From the NCBI RefSeq assembly GCF_050337045.1, contig NZ_JAKJSO010000017.1, positions 62,001-126,000 on the forward strand: a DNA stretch of 64,000 nucleotides, given 5' to 3'. This stretch comes from Photobacterium kagoshimensis (GTDB taxonomy: Bacteria > Pseudomonadota > Gammaproteobacteria > Enterobacterales > Vibrionaceae). Positions 40,023 to 49,667 of the stretch are shown here, one piece after another. Within the stretch, counting starts at the first letter, position 1; every line of letters starts with the position of its first letter. The notes under the pieces are model-generated. The model had not been told where the DNA came from, did not search any database, and worked only from the letters and a program-made list of their open reading frames with translations. The position numbers and the translations under genes were made by a program.

Positions 40023-42752
40023 ATGTTATCAAAACTACTGACAAAAATTATCGGTAGCCGTAACGACCGCACTCTGCGTCGTTTGCGCAAAATCGTCGAT
40101 CAAATCAATAAATTAGAACCTCAATTTGAAAGCCTGTTAGATGAAGAGCTTAAGGCCAAGACGGTCGAGTTCCGTGAGCGTATCGAACAAGGTGAAAACC
40201 TAGACCAATTACTACCAGAAGCTTTCGCAACTGTTCGCGAAGCATCAAAACGTGTATTCGGTATGCGTCACTTTGATGTTCAGCTGATTGGTGGCATGGT
40301 ACTAAACAACTGCCAAATCGCAGAAATGCGTACAGGTGAAGGTAAAACGCTAACAGCAACACTGCCTGCTTACCTTAACGCACTAACGGGTAAGGGCGTT
40401 CACATTGTTACAGTGAATGACTACCTAGCTGCGCGTGATGCCGAAACAAACCGTGCTCTATTTGAATTCCTAGGTATGACCGTTGGCGTTAACGTACCAA
40501 ACATGCCGCCTCAAGCGAAGAAAGAAGCATACCAAGCGGATGTACTTTACGGTACGAACAATGAGTTTGGTTTCGATTACCTACGTGACAACATGGCTTT
40601 CCGTCCGGAAGATCGTGTGCAACGTGAGCGTTTCTTTGCCGTAGTCGATGAAGTGGATTCCATCTTAATCGATGAAGCGCGTACCCCATTGATTATCTCT
40701 GGCCCTGCTGAAGATAGCTCTGAGCTTTACACTAAGATCAATACTTTGATCCCGCAGTTAGTGAAGCAAGATAAAGAAGACAGTGAAGAGTACCGCGGTG
40801 ACGGTCACTACACGGTTGATGAAAAAGCGAAACAAGCGCACTTAACAGAAACGGGTCAAGAGTTTGTAGAAGAATTACTACAAAAAAATGGCTTGATGGA
40901 AGAAGGCGATACGCTTTACTCACCTGCCAACATTAGCTTGCTACACCACGTAAACGCAGCACTGCGTGCTCACGTGTTGTTTGAGCGTGATGTGGATTAC
41001 ATCGTCAAAGATGATGAAGTGATTATTGTCGATGAGCACACTGGCCGTACTATGCCTGGTCGTCGTTGGTCTGAAGGTTTACACCAAGCTGTAGAAGCGA
41101 AAGAAGGTGCAAAAATTCAGAACGAGAACCAAACCCTGGCTTCTATCACGTTCCAGAACTTCTTCCGACTATACGAAAAACTGTCAGGCATGACAGGTAC
41201 TGCCGATACTGAAGCGTTCGAATTCCAGTCAATCTACAACCTTGAAACGGTAGTCATGCCAACCAACAAGCCAATGATCCGTGAGGATATGGGTGACTTG
41301 GTTTACATGACTGAGCTAGAAAAATTTGGTGCGATTGCTGAAGACATCAAAGAACGTGTCGAGAAAGGTCAGCCTGTGCTTGTGGGTACTGTGTCGATTG
41401 AAAAATCAGAACTGTTATCTAATGCACTGAAACAACAAGGTATTAAGCACGAAGTACTTAATGCTAAATTCCACGAAAAAGAAGCCGACATTGTTGCTAA
41501 CGCTGGTCAGTCAGGTGCGGTAACTATCGCAACTAACATGGCAGGCCGTGGTACCGATATCGTACTTGGTGGTCACTGGCAGAGTGAACTGGCACAAATA
41601 GCAGAACCTACTGACGCGCAAATCGCTGATATTAAAGCGAAGTGGAAAGTACGTCACGATGCTGTTCTTGCCGCTGGTGGTCTACACATCATTGGTACAG
41701 AGCGCCATGAATCTCGCCGTATCGATAATCAGCTTCGTGGTCGTTCAGGTCGTCAAGGTGATGCGGGTTCATCGCGTTTCTACTTGTCGATGGAAGATGG
41801 CTTGATGCGCATTTTCGCTTCAGACCGTGTTTCAGGCATGATGAAAAAACTGGGTATGGAAGAAGGCGAAGCGATTGAGCACCCTTGGGTAACTAAGGCG
41901 ATTGAGAACGCACAACGTAAAGTTGAAGGCCGTAACTTCGATATTCGTAAGCAATTGCTTGAATTTGATGACGTAGCCAATGACCAACGTAAAGTGGTTT
42001 ATGAACTACGTGACGAACTAATGAACGCTGAAGATATCAGCGACATGATTTCACAAAACCACCACGATGTACTGACTGCAGTATTTGAGCAATATGTACC
42101 TGCTCAGTCGCTGGAAGAAATGTGGGATATTCAAGGTCTTGAAGAGCGTCTAAAAGCAGACTTCGATCTGGCACTTCCGATTCAGGAATGGCTAGATAGC
42201 GAAGAGAAGCTGTACGAAGAAGCGCTACGTGAGCGTATCATCGAGCAAGCTGTTGCGATTTATCAGCAAAAAGAAGAAGTTGTTGGCGCACCTGTGCTAC
42301 GTAACTTTGAAAAAACAGTGATGCTGCAAAACCTTGATATGTTGTGGAAAGAGCACTTAGCGGCGATGGACCACTTACGTCAAGGTATCCACTTACGTGG
42401 TTACGCACAGAAGAACCCGAAACAAGAATACAAGCGTGAGTCTTTTGAGCTATTCGAAGAGATGCTTGAGAGCCTTAAATCAGACGTGATTGCGATTCTT
42501 AGCCGTGTTCGAGTTCAACAACAAGAAGATGTTGACCGTATCGAAGAAGAACGCCGTAAACAGGCTGAAGAGCTTGCTCGTCGTCAGCAGTTCCAGCATC
42601 AAAATGCGGAAAACCAAATTGCCGATGAAGATACAAGCGATGAAGAAGGAGCGGGCACTTTCCAACGCGAAGAGCGTAAAGTTGGCCGTAACGAACCTTG
42701 CCCATGTGGTTCTGGTAAGAAATACAAACAGTGTCACGGTAAAATCAATTAA
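40023..42752 (+). CDS. secA: Preprotein translocase ATPase SecA
   Basis: SecA is the motor that pushes preproteins through SecYEG. The 909-residue protein has Walker A (MRTGEGKTLTATLPAYL) near residue 102, DEVDSILIDEAR (Walker B) near residue 210, the preprotein cross-linking domain, and helicase motifs TNMAGRGTDI and QLRGRSGRQGD. The helical scaffold follows, and the C-terminal zinc tail NEPCPCGSGKKYKQCHG binds SecB and ribosomes. The length is near E. coli (901). The ATG lacks a strong ribosome site (GAGAAACGG about 12 bp upstream). Codon bias is high. Confidence 0.98.
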   Translation: MLSKLLTKIIGSRNDRTLRRLRKIVDQINKLEPQFESLLDEELKAKTVEFRERIEQGENLDQLLPEAFATVREASKRVFGMRHFDVQLIGGMVLNNCQIAEMRTGEGKTLTATLPAYLNALTGKGVHIVTVNDYLAARDAETNRALFEFLGMTVGVNVPNMPPQAKKEAYQADVLYGTNNEFGFDYLRDNMAFRPEDRVQRERFFAVVDEVDSILIDEARTPLIISGPAEDSSELYTKINTLIPQLVKQDKEDSEEYRGDGHYTVDEKAKQAHLTETGQEFVEELLQKNGLMEEGDTLYSPANISLLHHVNAALRAHVLFERDVDYIVKDDEVIIVDEHTGRTMPGRRWSEGLHQAVEAKEGAKIQNENQTLASITFQNFFRLYEKLSGMTGTADTEAFEFQSIYNLETVVMPTNKPMIREDMGDLVYMTELEKFGAIAEDIKERVEKGQPVLVGTVSIEKSELLSNALKQQGIKHEVLNAKFHEKEADIVANAGQSGAVTIATNMAGRGTDIVLGGHWQSELAQIAEPTDAQIADIKAKWKVRHDAVLAAGGLHIIGTERHESRRIDNQLRGRSGRQGDAGSSRFYLSMEDGLMRIFASDRVSGMMKKLGMEEGEAIEHPWVTKAIENAQRKVEGRNFDIRKQLLEFDDVANDQRKVVYELRDELMNAEDISDMISQNHHDVLTAVFEQYVPAQSLEEMWDIQGLEERLKADFDLALPIQEWLDSEEKLYEEALRERIIEQAVAIYQQKEEVVGAPVLRNFEKTVMLQNLDMLWKEHLAAMDHLRQGIHLRGYAQKNPKQEYKRESFELFEEMLESLKSDVIAILSRVRVQQQEDVDRIEEERRKQAEELARRQQFQHQNAENQIADEDTSDEEGAGTFQREERKVGRNEPCPCGSGKKYKQCHGKIN

Positions 42753-42776
42753 TTGATCCCCTGTGATAACAAAAAG

Positions 42777-42802
42777 AAAAGGTCGCTGATGCGGCCTTTT
42801 TT
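42777..42802 (+). terminator. Terminator after secA
   Basis: AAAAGGTCGC and GCGGCCTTTT pair (one G-U) around TGAT, followed by T-run. It lies 25 bp after the secA stop. Confidence 0.85.
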
Positions 42803-42859
42803 ATAAATAAAAAGTGGTGATCTTGGTTTGGGCAAGAAAACCGTGAAAGAGAAGTCAGA

Positions 42860-43267
42860 ATGGATAAGAAACAATTGTGGATCTCGGCGGGGATCATCCT
42901 TAATGTGCAGCAAGACCAAGTTTTTATAACTCAGCGCGCGGCTAAAGCGCACAAAGGCGGCTTTTGGGAATTTGCTGGCGGTAAAGTTGAGCAAAATGAA
43001 ACGGCTGAGCAGGCGGTGATCCGCGAGCTTCATGAGGAGGTCGGGATTGATGTCACTGAGCTAGAACACTTTCTGTCTCTGGCCCATGATTACCCTGAAA
43101 AATCACTGAAGTTTGATTTTTTCTTGGTGACCTTATTTGAAGGTGAAGCGTACGGCAAAGAAGGACAGCCGGGTAAGTGGGTTGATATTGGTGCCTTGAA
43201 CCCTGCTGATTTCCCCGAGGCGAATATTGCGGTACTCGATAAGCTTCAGCAACGCGTTATTGGCTAA
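42860..43267 (+). CDS. mutT: 8-oxo-dGTP diphosphatase MutT
   Basis: MutT hydrolyses 8-oxo-dGTP, keeping the oxidised nucleotide out of DNA. The 135-residue protein is a single Nudix domain. The full box G-x5-E-x7-REL-x-EE-x-G-I is seen starting at GGKVEQNETAEQAV and ending RELHEEVGI (about residues 37-60). The N-terminal AAKAHKGGFWEFAGGK also fits MutT. secA-mutT is a common order in gammaproteobacteria. It ends facing yacG across a shared terminator. Confidence 0.95.
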   Translation: MDKKQLWISAGIILNVQQDQVFITQRAAKAHKGGFWEFAGGKVEQNETAEQAVIRELHEEVGIDVTELEHFLSLAHDYPEKSLKFDFFLVTLFEGEAYGKEGQPGKWVDIGALNPADFPEANIAVLDKLQQRVIG

Positions 43268-43293
43268 TACCGCTTAGCGTGAATTTTAGTAAA

Positions 43294-43323
43294 AAGAAAA
43301 GGCGCATGATGCGCCTTCTTGTT
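43294..43323. terminator. Bidirectional terminator between mutT and yacG
   Basis: AAGAAAAGGCGCATGATGCGCCTTCTT is written here as its arms: AAGGCGCA (43299-43306) and TGCGCCTT (43309-43316) with a tiny centre, flanked by A-rich and T-rich tracts. It lies between convergent genes. Confidence 0.8.
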
Positions 43324-43349
43324 ATTTACATTATGAACTCAGGGTAAGC

Positions 43350-43556
43350 CTAGTAGTTCATATCTTCTGACCAACCATCGGAGTCAGATAAATCGGGTGC
43401 GCCAGGAATGGCTTTTTCTTCTTCTGCCCATTCGCCCAAATCAATTAATTGGCAGCGCTTTGAGCAAAATGGACGGTAAGTGCTTTTTTCGTTCCACTCG
43501 ACATCTGTTTTGCAAGTTGGACATTTTACAATTGTCGGTGCGCTTGGTTGTGACAC
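43350..43556 (-). CDS. yacG: DNA gyrase inhibitor YacG (zinc protein)
   Basis: YacG is a small zinc protein that binds GyrB and inhibits gyrase in E. coli. The 68-residue product has the four zinc cysteines as CPTC (about residues 12-15) and FCSKRC (about 31-35). The conserved LIDLGEWAEEEKAIPG follows, with an acidic tail. It is 9 bp downstream of zapD in the minus-strand run pilA-pilB-pilC-pilD-coaE-zapD-yacG. Confidence 0.95.
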   Translation of the reverse strand: MSQPSAPTIVKCPTCKTDVEWNEKSTYRPFCSKRCQLIDLGEWAEEEKAIPGAPDLSDSDGWSEDMNY

Positions 43557-43565
43557 GGGCTGACC

Positions 43566-44303
43566 TCAGCAAATAGCTAGTTTAAATTCAATGGTATCGG
43601 CAATCGGTGCGCCGTCTTCAAAAGGAATAAAGCGGATCGAAAAACGATTACGATGCCCTGATATCATAGGGTATACCCCATAGCTCGGGCAAATTTGAAT
43701 GCGTAATAAGCACGCATCATCGGCATCGTGTTGGAAAAATCCACCACGCGCGACTTGCGGCTGAAACTGGCCTTGTTCACGTATTAAGCGTAACCAAAGT
43801 TGTAAGGCATTCGTGATCTCCGAGATCGCTTCGAGCCAGTTGGTCATGTCACTTTGCTTGTGCATCAAGGGTAAATGTAGCCAGTGGTGTAGCGCGGGTA
43901 AATCAAAGCAACAACTTCCTCCTGGGATCGAAAAGCGTTGTTTGATCCCACACAGAAAGCGATCGTTACGTAGCGCTTGGCCAAGGCGTGATGCTGTCAT
44001 TAACTGGCGCTGCATCAGCTCGAGTTTATCTAATAAATCCAATAAGGCTTGCTGATCAACCCCAGGTACATCCAGCCAGCGTTTAAGCTGACCAGCTTGG
44101 TGGGTCAGATCTTTGGCTAACTCGGCTTTGAGTTGGATCTGTTCCAATATTTCTAGTAAATCAAACAGAGCACGAAAGAAAATTTGGTGCTGCCAGTGAT
44201 CCGTTTTTTGGCAAGAAGACTGCATCTGGCGAATAAGGTATTCCAGTCGCAGGTAAATTCGCACTTTTTCGTTGAGCGGATGTTCAAAGTTAGTTGTCTG
44301 CAT
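43566..44303 (-). CDS. zapD: Cell division protein ZapD
   Basis: ZapD bundles FtsZ filaments by binding the FtsZ C-terminal peptide. The protein begins MQTTNFEHPLNEKVRIYLRLE, matching the family start; an in-frame ATG at 44315 would add MTDL. It has an all-helical first half, then a beta domain with the conserved SIPGGSCCFDLPALHHWLH and DADDACLLRIQICPSYGVYP. Length 245 residues (E. coli 247). It lies between coaE and yacG. Confidence 0.94.
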   Translation of the reverse strand: MQTTNFEHPLNEKVRIYLRLEYLIRQMQSSCQKTDHWQHQIFFRALFDLLEILEQIQLKAELAKDLTHQAGQLKRWLDVPGVDQQALLDLLDKLELMQRQLMTASRLGQALRNDRFLCGIKQRFSIPGGSCCFDLPALHHWLHLPLMHKQSDMTNWLEAISEITNALQLWLRLIREQGQFQPQVARGGFFQHDADDACLLRIQICPSYGVYPMISGHRNRFSIRFIPFEDGAPIADTIEFKLAIC

Positions 44304-44344
44304 AAGGTCTGTCATCTGCTGAGTTACCCATAACCGTGAAAGCG

Positions 44345-44950
44345 TTATAGGTAGCGTTGGCTCAATTCGAGATAGTGGTGATGCAGGTGCGCTACTTTTT
44401 CAGGCAAAGCACTGCTATCGCCATTATTACTAATAATGTCATCGGCTGCTGCATTGCGCTCTGTCCGTGAGGCTTGCGCAGCGAGGATGTTTTTTACTTG
44501 CTGTTCGCTAACATTGTCGCGCTGTAATGTGCGCGCAATTTGTACTGACTCTTCGACATCCACCACCAATAAGCGGTGGGTTAAAGACTGCAAGCCATTC
44601 TCAACCATCAATGGGATCACGAGTAAGCAGTACGCCGATTGGCTATCACCGATTTGTACCAGCATTCGCTGACGAATTAATGGGTGTAGCAAGTCATCTA
44701 ACCAGCTTTTTAATTGCGGTTGAGAGAAGATTAACTCTCTTAATTTACTACGATTTAATTGGCCGTCTGTCAGTAAGATGTCAGCACCAAGCTTTAGTTC
44801 AATAGCTTTTAGCCCTTCACTGCCAGGTGCAACAACGTCACGAGCAATAATGTCAGCATCAATAATATCAATACCATAGCTAGCAAATAAGTTTGCTACT
44901 GTGGTTTTTCCACTGCCAATGCCGCCTGTCAGGCCAACCACCATTGTCAT
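44345..44950 (-). CDS. coaE: Dephospho-CoA kinase CoaE
   Basis: CoaE phosphorylates dephospho-CoA, the final step of coenzyme A synthesis. The 201-residue P-loop kinase starts VVGLTGGIGSGKTTVANLF (Walker A near residue 10). It has DIIDADIIARDVVAPG, the substrate-binding region, then LDDLLHPLIRQRM and the lid segment. It follows pilD by 2 bp, so it is likely co-transcribed with the pilus genes, as in other vibrios and Pseudomonas. Confidence 0.96.
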   Translation of the reverse strand: MTMVVGLTGGIGSGKTTVANLFASYGIDIIDADIIARDVVAPGSEGLKAIELKLGADILLTDGQLNRSKLRELIFSQPQLKSWLDDLLHPLIRQRMLVQIGDSQSAYCLLVIPLMVENGLQSLTHRLLVVDVEESVQIARTLQRDNVSEQQVKNILAAQASRTERNAAADDIISNNGDSSALPEKVAHLHHHYLELSQRYL

Positions 44951-44952
44951 AA

Positions 44953-45831
44953 TTACAGTCCTAAGTAGCTAGTCAGATACCAATCAATAATTTGCGTTCC
45001 CCATAGCATGCTTACCCAGCCAGCCAGCGCAAGGTAAGGGCCAAAGGAGAAAGGTGCTTGGGTATCTGATTTTTGAATTCTCATTAAGATAATGCCACAG
45101 ATTGCACCAATTAACGAAGATAGTAGGATCACAAACGGCAATGATTGCCAGCCTAGCCATGCCCCAAGCGCAGCTAACAGCTTGAAATCACCGTATCCCA
45201 TACCTTCTTTGCCTGTCAGTAACTTAAAGCACCAATACAGGCTCCATAGCGATAGATAGCCAAACATGGCACCAATGAGCGCATCTTCAATCGAGACAGG
45301 ACTGATCCCTAACACGGCGAGCATTAAGCCTGCCCACATTAATGGCAAAGTGAGTTGATCGGGTAATAGCATTTTATCGATATCGATAAAGGTTAACGCG
45401 ATCAAGGTGAAGCTAAAAAAGATCACCGCCACCGACCACTCAGAGAAGGGGAGCAGTAATGCGACAGTGGCTGTCATCGCAGCCGTCAGTAGTTCAACCA
45501 AAGGGTAGCGCGCACTGATAGGGTGTTGGCAGTGACGGCAGCGACCTTTTAGCCACAGCCAGCTCAATACTGGAATATTATCTTTGGCGGTAATGAGTTC
45601 ATTACAATTAGGGCAACGAGAGCGCGGTACGCTGAGGTTGAAAGGCGGTTGTTCTTCTGTTGTTTTACCTTGCTGAAACTCGGGAAAGCAGTCGATGCAA
45701 TCGCGCTTCCACTCACGCTCCATCATGATAGGTAAACGGTAAATCACCACGTTTAAGAAGCTGCCAATTAATAAGCCGAACAGGGCGGCGAAAGCAGGGT
45801 AAAGCCAAGGGTAATAAGTCAGCAGTTCCAT
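44953..45831 (-). CDS. pilD: Type IV prepilin peptidase and N-methyltransferase PilD
   Basis: PilD cleaves the leader from type IV prepilins and type II secretion pseudopilins and methylates the new N-terminus. The product (292 residues from the ATG at 45831) begins MELLTYYPWLYP; a TTG six codons upstream is in frame. It has the cytoplasmic zinc loop with RCPNCNELI and CRHCQHPIS. The catalytic aspartates lie in FIDIDKMLLPD and GYGDFKLLAALGAWLG, and there are eight hydrophobic helices. It may also serve secretion systems encoded elsewhere. Confidence 0.95.
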   Translation of the reverse strand: MELLTYYPWLYPAFAALFGLLIGSFLNVVIYRLPIMMEREWKRDCIDCFPEFQQGKTTEEQPPFNLSVPRSRCPNCNELITAKDNIPVLSWLWLKGRCRHCQHPISARYPLVELLTAAMTATVALLLPFSEWSVAVIFFSFTLIALTFIDIDKMLLPDQLTLPLMWAGLMLAVLGISPVSIEDALIGAMFGYLSLWSLYWCFKLLTGKEGMGYGDFKLLAALGAWLGWQSLPFVILLSSLIGAICGIILMRIQKSDTQAPFSFGPYLALAGWVSMLWGTQIIDWYLTSYLGL

Positions 45832-45950
45832 GATGAAGTCTCTAATCAATCTGTGCGGTTATTGTAACGTGAACCGTGGGAGGAGCGCGAGTATTCAAGG
45901 TGTTAGCGCCATGATACTCGCACTATGCGTGGTGAATCTTTGCCTTAGCG

Positions 45951-47171
45951 TTAGCCTATCACACTCATCAGGGTGAATATTGGCATATACATAGCAACCA
46001 AGAGTCCACCGATAAGGCCGCCGAGAATAATAATGATCAAAGGTTCGATGATTTTCCCTAAGTTATCGACTGTATTATCGACATCGTTCTCATACAAATT
46101 GGCAATTTTATTGAGCATGTCATCAAGTGACCCTGACTCTTCACCTATCATCACCATCTGTAGCATGAGCTCGGGAAACTCATTGCACTGACGCAAAGAC
46201 AGGTACAAGGGCATCCCCGCCGCTGCGGCTGTGTGGGCTTGCTCGACAGCGAGCTGAATATGGAGATTGCCCGCCGTTTTGCCTGCTGATTGCAGCCCTG
46301 ATAGTAACGGAATCCCCGCGGTAAAGGTGGTGGCGAGGGTACGAGAAAATCGTGCAATGGTGGCTTTCATAAACACGGTGCCAAGTATAGGAAAGCGTAA
46401 ACTCCAACGGCTAACGGCAAGCTGAAGGCGAGGGGATTTTCTATAACTCATGATAAAAAGCGCGATGGCGGTGAGTAATGACAGTGAAATGAGCGGCCCA
46501 TTAGCGGTCAGTAGGTCGGATGCTTTAATGACCTGACGAGTAAACCAAGGTAATTGTGCGCCAAAGCTTTGGAAAATATCGGCAAATTGTGGGATCACAA
46601 ACACCAGCATCATCACGGTGACGATAATGGCGGTAAGCGTCACCATACCTGGGTAAATCATGGCTTTGATGACTTTCTTGCGCATCGCCTCGTGTTTTTC
46701 TCGGTATGTAGCAAGGCGTTCAAAGATTTGGCCTAAGTGGCCGGTCTCTTCACCGGTTGCCACTAAATCACAATAAAAGTTGTCGAACAGGGGCGAGCTA
46801 GTGCGCAGTGCTTTAGACAAGGACGCCCCCGCTTCTACTTGCTTATTTATTTGGCTTAAGGTCGCGCGAACTTCACTTTTTTGATGGCTATCGGCGATTA
46901 ATTGTAGAGATTGAACCACAGGAACACCCGATTGAATCATGGTGGCTAATTGGCGGGTAACAGCCGTGACATCGGTGGCTTCCATCTTGTTTTTCATGCG
47001 GACAAACGTCGATGGATTACGGTGTTTGATTTTTTTTATTTGGATGCGTTGTTCCAGCAGTTTTTCACGGGCTTCTTGTTCTTGAAAGCCGACAATCACG
47101 CCAGAGACTTTTCGCCCCGCGCTGTTGATCCCTCGCCAATGGTAATACCGTAATTTGCTCACTTGCTTCAT
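45951..47171 (-). CDS. pilC: Type IV pilus inner-membrane platform protein PilC
   Basis: PilC is the polytopic platform that couples the PilB and PilT ATPases to pilin insertion and removal. The 406-residue protein has two GspF domains: one around residues 75-195 (TRQLATMIQSGVPVVQSLQL) and one around 275-400 (FSRTLATTFTAGIPLLSGLQ). There are three membrane segments, the last ending in GGLLVAMYMPIFTLMSVIG. It lies between pilB and pilD. No pilT is in the window. Confidence 0.95.
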   Translation of the reverse strand: MKQVSKLRYYHWRGINSAGRKVSGVIVGFQEQEAREKLLEQRIQIKKIKHRNPSTFVRMKNKMEATDVTAVTRQLATMIQSGVPVVQSLQLIADSHQKSEVRATLSQINKQVEAGASLSKALRTSSPLFDNFYCDLVATGEETGHLGQIFERLATYREKHEAMRKKVIKAMIYPGMVTLTAIIVTVMMLVFVIPQFADIFQSFGAQLPWFTRQVIKASDLLTANGPLISLSLLTAIALFIMSYRKSPRLQLAVSRWSLRFPILGTVFMKATIARFSRTLATTFTAGIPLLSGLQSAGKTAGNLHIQLAVEQAHTAAAAGMPLYLSLRQCNEFPELMLQMVMIGEESGSLDDMLNKIANLYENDVDNTVDNLGKIIEPLIIIILGGLIGGLLVAMYMPIFTLMSVIG

Positions 47172-47231
47172 GCTGTGTCCTAAGTAATCGTATTTATTAT
47201 GGTCTGGGTGATGGTCAAGGTTATAGTTAGG

Positions 47232-48917
47232 CTAAAAATGCAGGACGCGCTGCAATTCCGTTAAGCTGGTGGTGCCTTGGCACAGCTTTTCTATTCCTGC
47301 TTGATTGAGGGTTTGCATCCCTTGCTGACAGGCAATTTCCTCTAGTTGCAACGTCGTTGCTTTGGCCATTAAGGCTTCCGCCAGTTCACGGCTAAAGGTC
47401 ATCACTTCATAAATACCGACTCGGCCTAGATAGCCTTTGTTGCAATCATCACAGCCTTGTTCATTGGCTTGATAAAGCTCTGCATCGGTAGGGATGGCGA
47501 GTCGCTCCCTATGCATATGTGATAAAGGGTGGGGCTGTTTACAAGCGTTACATAAGCGCCGCGCCAGTCGTTGGGCGATGATCAAGCTAAGCGATGAGGC
47601 CAAGTTAAAATCTTCTACCCCCATATTAGTCAAACGGGTCAGGGTTTCGGCGGCAGAGTTTGTGTGTAGTGTCGATAAAACAAGGTGGCCTGTTTGGGCG
47701 GCTTTGACCGCAATGGCGGCGGTTTCGATATCACGGATCTCACCGACCATCACCACATCAGGATCTTGGCGTAAAAACGATCGCAGTGCATCGGCAAAGC
47801 CTAGCCCTGCTTGGTTGTTGATATGAACCTGATTAATACCGGGTAAGTTTATTTCGACCGGATCTTCGGCAGTGGAAATATTACGCTCATCGGTATTGAG
47901 GATCTTAAGGCCAGTATAAAGCGAGACGGTTTTGCCGCTGCCGGTTGGCCCTGTCATTAAAATCATGCCTTGCGGTTGTTGTAATGCTGCAAGGTAAGCG
48001 GCTTTTTGTTGTTGGTTATAGCCAAGAATATCTATGTTCAAGCTGGCACTGGTGCTGTCTAATATTCGCAGTACTACCTTTTCGCCCCACAGCGTCGGCA
48101 GGGTGGAGACCCGTAAATCAACCGTCACACTCGGACTTAATTTGAGTTTGATCCGCCCGTCTTGCGGTTGGCGGCGCTCGGCAATGTTGAGCTTAGACAT
48201 CACTTTCAAGCGGGTTGATAACCGCCGTGACAGGTGGGCTGGTGGACTGGAGTATTGGTGTAGCAAACCATCACAACGAAAGCGGATACGAAAGAATTTT
48301 TCGTACGGTTCAAAGTGAATATCAGAGGCTTTCTTACGCACCGCATCAAGTAGCACTTGGTTGATATAGCGGGTAACAGGCGCGGTGTCTTGGCTTAGGT
48401 CATTCTCTTGTTCAATTTCACCCTCGCTCAGATCGACCAACTGATCCAAGTCATCTTCGCTGATCCCACGTTGATGAGAGGTCTCACCGACATCACTGCC
48501 ATAAATTCGGCGAATAGCACTTTCTAATTGTTTATTATCAAGTAGCAGCGGCTCGATTTGTTTGCCCGTAGCGAAACGAAATTCATCTTGGGCGGCAACA
48601 TTGGTTGGATCGCTGGTGCCTAAAAACAGGGTGGTTTCAGTTAGCTTTAGCGGGATAACGCGATGGCGAAGGATTGTTTCGCGCTGGCGTAAATTGTCGC
48701 AACAGCTTTGGTAATCGTATTGGTGGATATCGGTTAAAGCGATGCTGAAAATAGATTCAAGCTGGCGGGCTAAATCGTCACTGGTCAGTATATTAAGATC
48801 GACCAACGCCGAGGGGATAGAAACCCCCTCGGCGTGGGCGTAACTACTGACTTCCTGTTGCTGCATCAGGTTAAGTAAACCCGCCTGATGCAGTACTGAA
48901 GTGAGGGTAGTTTGCAT
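47232..48917 (-). CDS. pilB: Type IV pilus assembly ATPase PilB
   Basis: PilB is the hexameric ATPase that drives pilus extension. The 561-residue protein has an N-terminal MshEN-type domain, then a RecA-like core. The core contains Walker A (MTGPTGSGKTVSLY), the Asp box (STAEDPVEINLPGI), Walker B (DPDVVMVGEIRD) and the His box (GHLVLSTLHTNSA). A tetracysteine zinc element follows (CNACKQ, CDDCNKGYLG). pilA lies 5 bp upstream. Confidence 0.96.
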   Translation of the reverse strand: MQTTLTSVLHQAGLLNLMQQQEVSSYAHAEGVSIPSALVDLNILTSDDLARQLESIFSIALTDIHQYDYQSCCDNLRQRETILRHRVIPLKLTETTLFLGTSDPTNVAAQDEFRFATGKQIEPLLLDNKQLESAIRRIYGSDVGETSHQRGISEDDLDQLVDLSEGEIEQENDLSQDTAPVTRYINQVLLDAVRKKASDIHFEPYEKFFRIRFRCDGLLHQYSSPPAHLSRRLSTRLKVMSKLNIAERRQPQDGRIKLKLSPSVTVDLRVSTLPTLWGEKVVLRILDSTSASLNIDILGYNQQQKAAYLAALQQPQGMILMTGPTGSGKTVSLYTGLKILNTDERNISTAEDPVEINLPGINQVHINNQAGLGFADALRSFLRQDPDVVMVGEIRDIETAAIAVKAAQTGHLVLSTLHTNSAAETLTRLTNMGVEDFNLASSLSLIIAQRLARRLCNACKQPHPLSHMHRERLAIPTDAELYQANEQGCDDCNKGYLGRVGIYEVMTFSRELAEALMAKATTLQLEEIACQQGMQTLNQAGIEKLCQGTTSLTELQRVLHF

Positions 48918-48922
48918 TTATA

Positions 48923-49357
48923 CTATGCTTTTGGTGCTGCGCAGCTTTTGAGTGTCTCACCAGTTGTATGGGTACATTTCCATCCAGCAGCGGTCTTGGT
49001 AAATGTTACAAGTGTATTTTTCAATGTAGCATCAGCACTAAATTTAAATACAGCTGTACCACCAGGAGCTGGAGCTTGAGCTGTACCTTTAGGTGTGAGA
49101 GTAATAGTTCCTAAAGCGCTCATGTCTTTAGCTCCGCCAATATCGCCAATTTCTGTATCAGAAGGGAATGCCCCTTTTTCTTGTTCGAACATATCAATAT
49201 TTGTGAGTAATGAGCGGACGGTACTTACACCAGCAGCAGCTTCAGATTTTTTGACATAACTTTTGTAAGCTGGAACGGCAATCGCCGATAACACACCAAT
49301 GATCGCCACTACAATCATCAATTCAATCAGCGTAAAACCTTTTTGCATCTTTTTCAT
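48923..49357 (-). CDS. pilA: Type IV major pilin PilA
   Basis: PilA is the pilus subunit of a type IVa pilus, which in vibrios acts in chitin attachment and DNA uptake. The 144-residue prepilin has the short leader MKKMQKG, cleaved by PilD before FTLIELMIVVAIIGVL. Glu5 of the mature protein is present. A globular domain follows, with the C-terminal disulfide loop WKCTHTTGETLKSC. AAGGATAG precedes the ATG. I see no convincing sigma-54 or CRP-S site upstream by eye. The mature C-terminal half is the part expected to vary between strains. Confidence 0.95.
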   Translation of the reverse strand: MKKMQKGFTLIELMIVVAIIGVLSAIAVPAYKSYVKKSEAAAGVSTVRSLLTNIDMFEQEKGAFPSDTEIGDIGGAKDMSALGTITLTPKGTAQAPAPGGTAVFKFSADATLKNTLVTFTKTAAGWKCTHTTGETLKSCAAPKA

Positions 49358-49667
49358 GTTTCTATCCTTGTATGCCCGAGGGCCTCGTAATGTGTTTAGT
49401 CAGATTAAAAGTTGGCTACAAGTGACGGAATCGAAAGGAATACTTTGCGCGGTGCAGTTTGAATAAATAGTTGGGATATTACATTTATTGCATAATGTGC
49501 TTTGAGGTGTGTTGGAGCGATTGGTTATACCTGATGAGAGTAGAACTTATTGATAAATAGAGAAAAGGAGAGCAGAGGCTCTCCTTTAGATATTTTGATG
49601 CTTATGAATATATGTCATAGCGATAAAAAATCAGTATTTAGATTATCTCGCTAAATCGCCTAAGGGC
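49358..49667. other. Gap between nadC and pilA
   Basis: This 310-bp stretch holds the nadC terminator (49563-49587) and the pilA upstream region. A short odd palindrome CGAGG-G-CCTCG (49377-49387) lies 20-30 bp before the pilA start, within the probable leader. No gene and no strong promoter match is seen. Confidence 0.45.
49563..49587 (-). terminator. Terminator after nadC
   Basis: AAAGGAGAGC and GCTCTCCTTT form a perfect 10-bp stem with a 4-base loop. Read on the minus strand it continues into TTTTCTCTATTT, and lies about 80 bp after the nadC stop. Confidence 0.75.

Noticed and set aside
49358..49560. Sigma-54 or CRP-S type site upstream of pilA
   Set aside because: I looked for GG-N10-GC and TGCGA-N6-TCGCA on both strands. 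The nearest match (AAGCAC-N5-GCA type, near 49495) has the wrong spacing.
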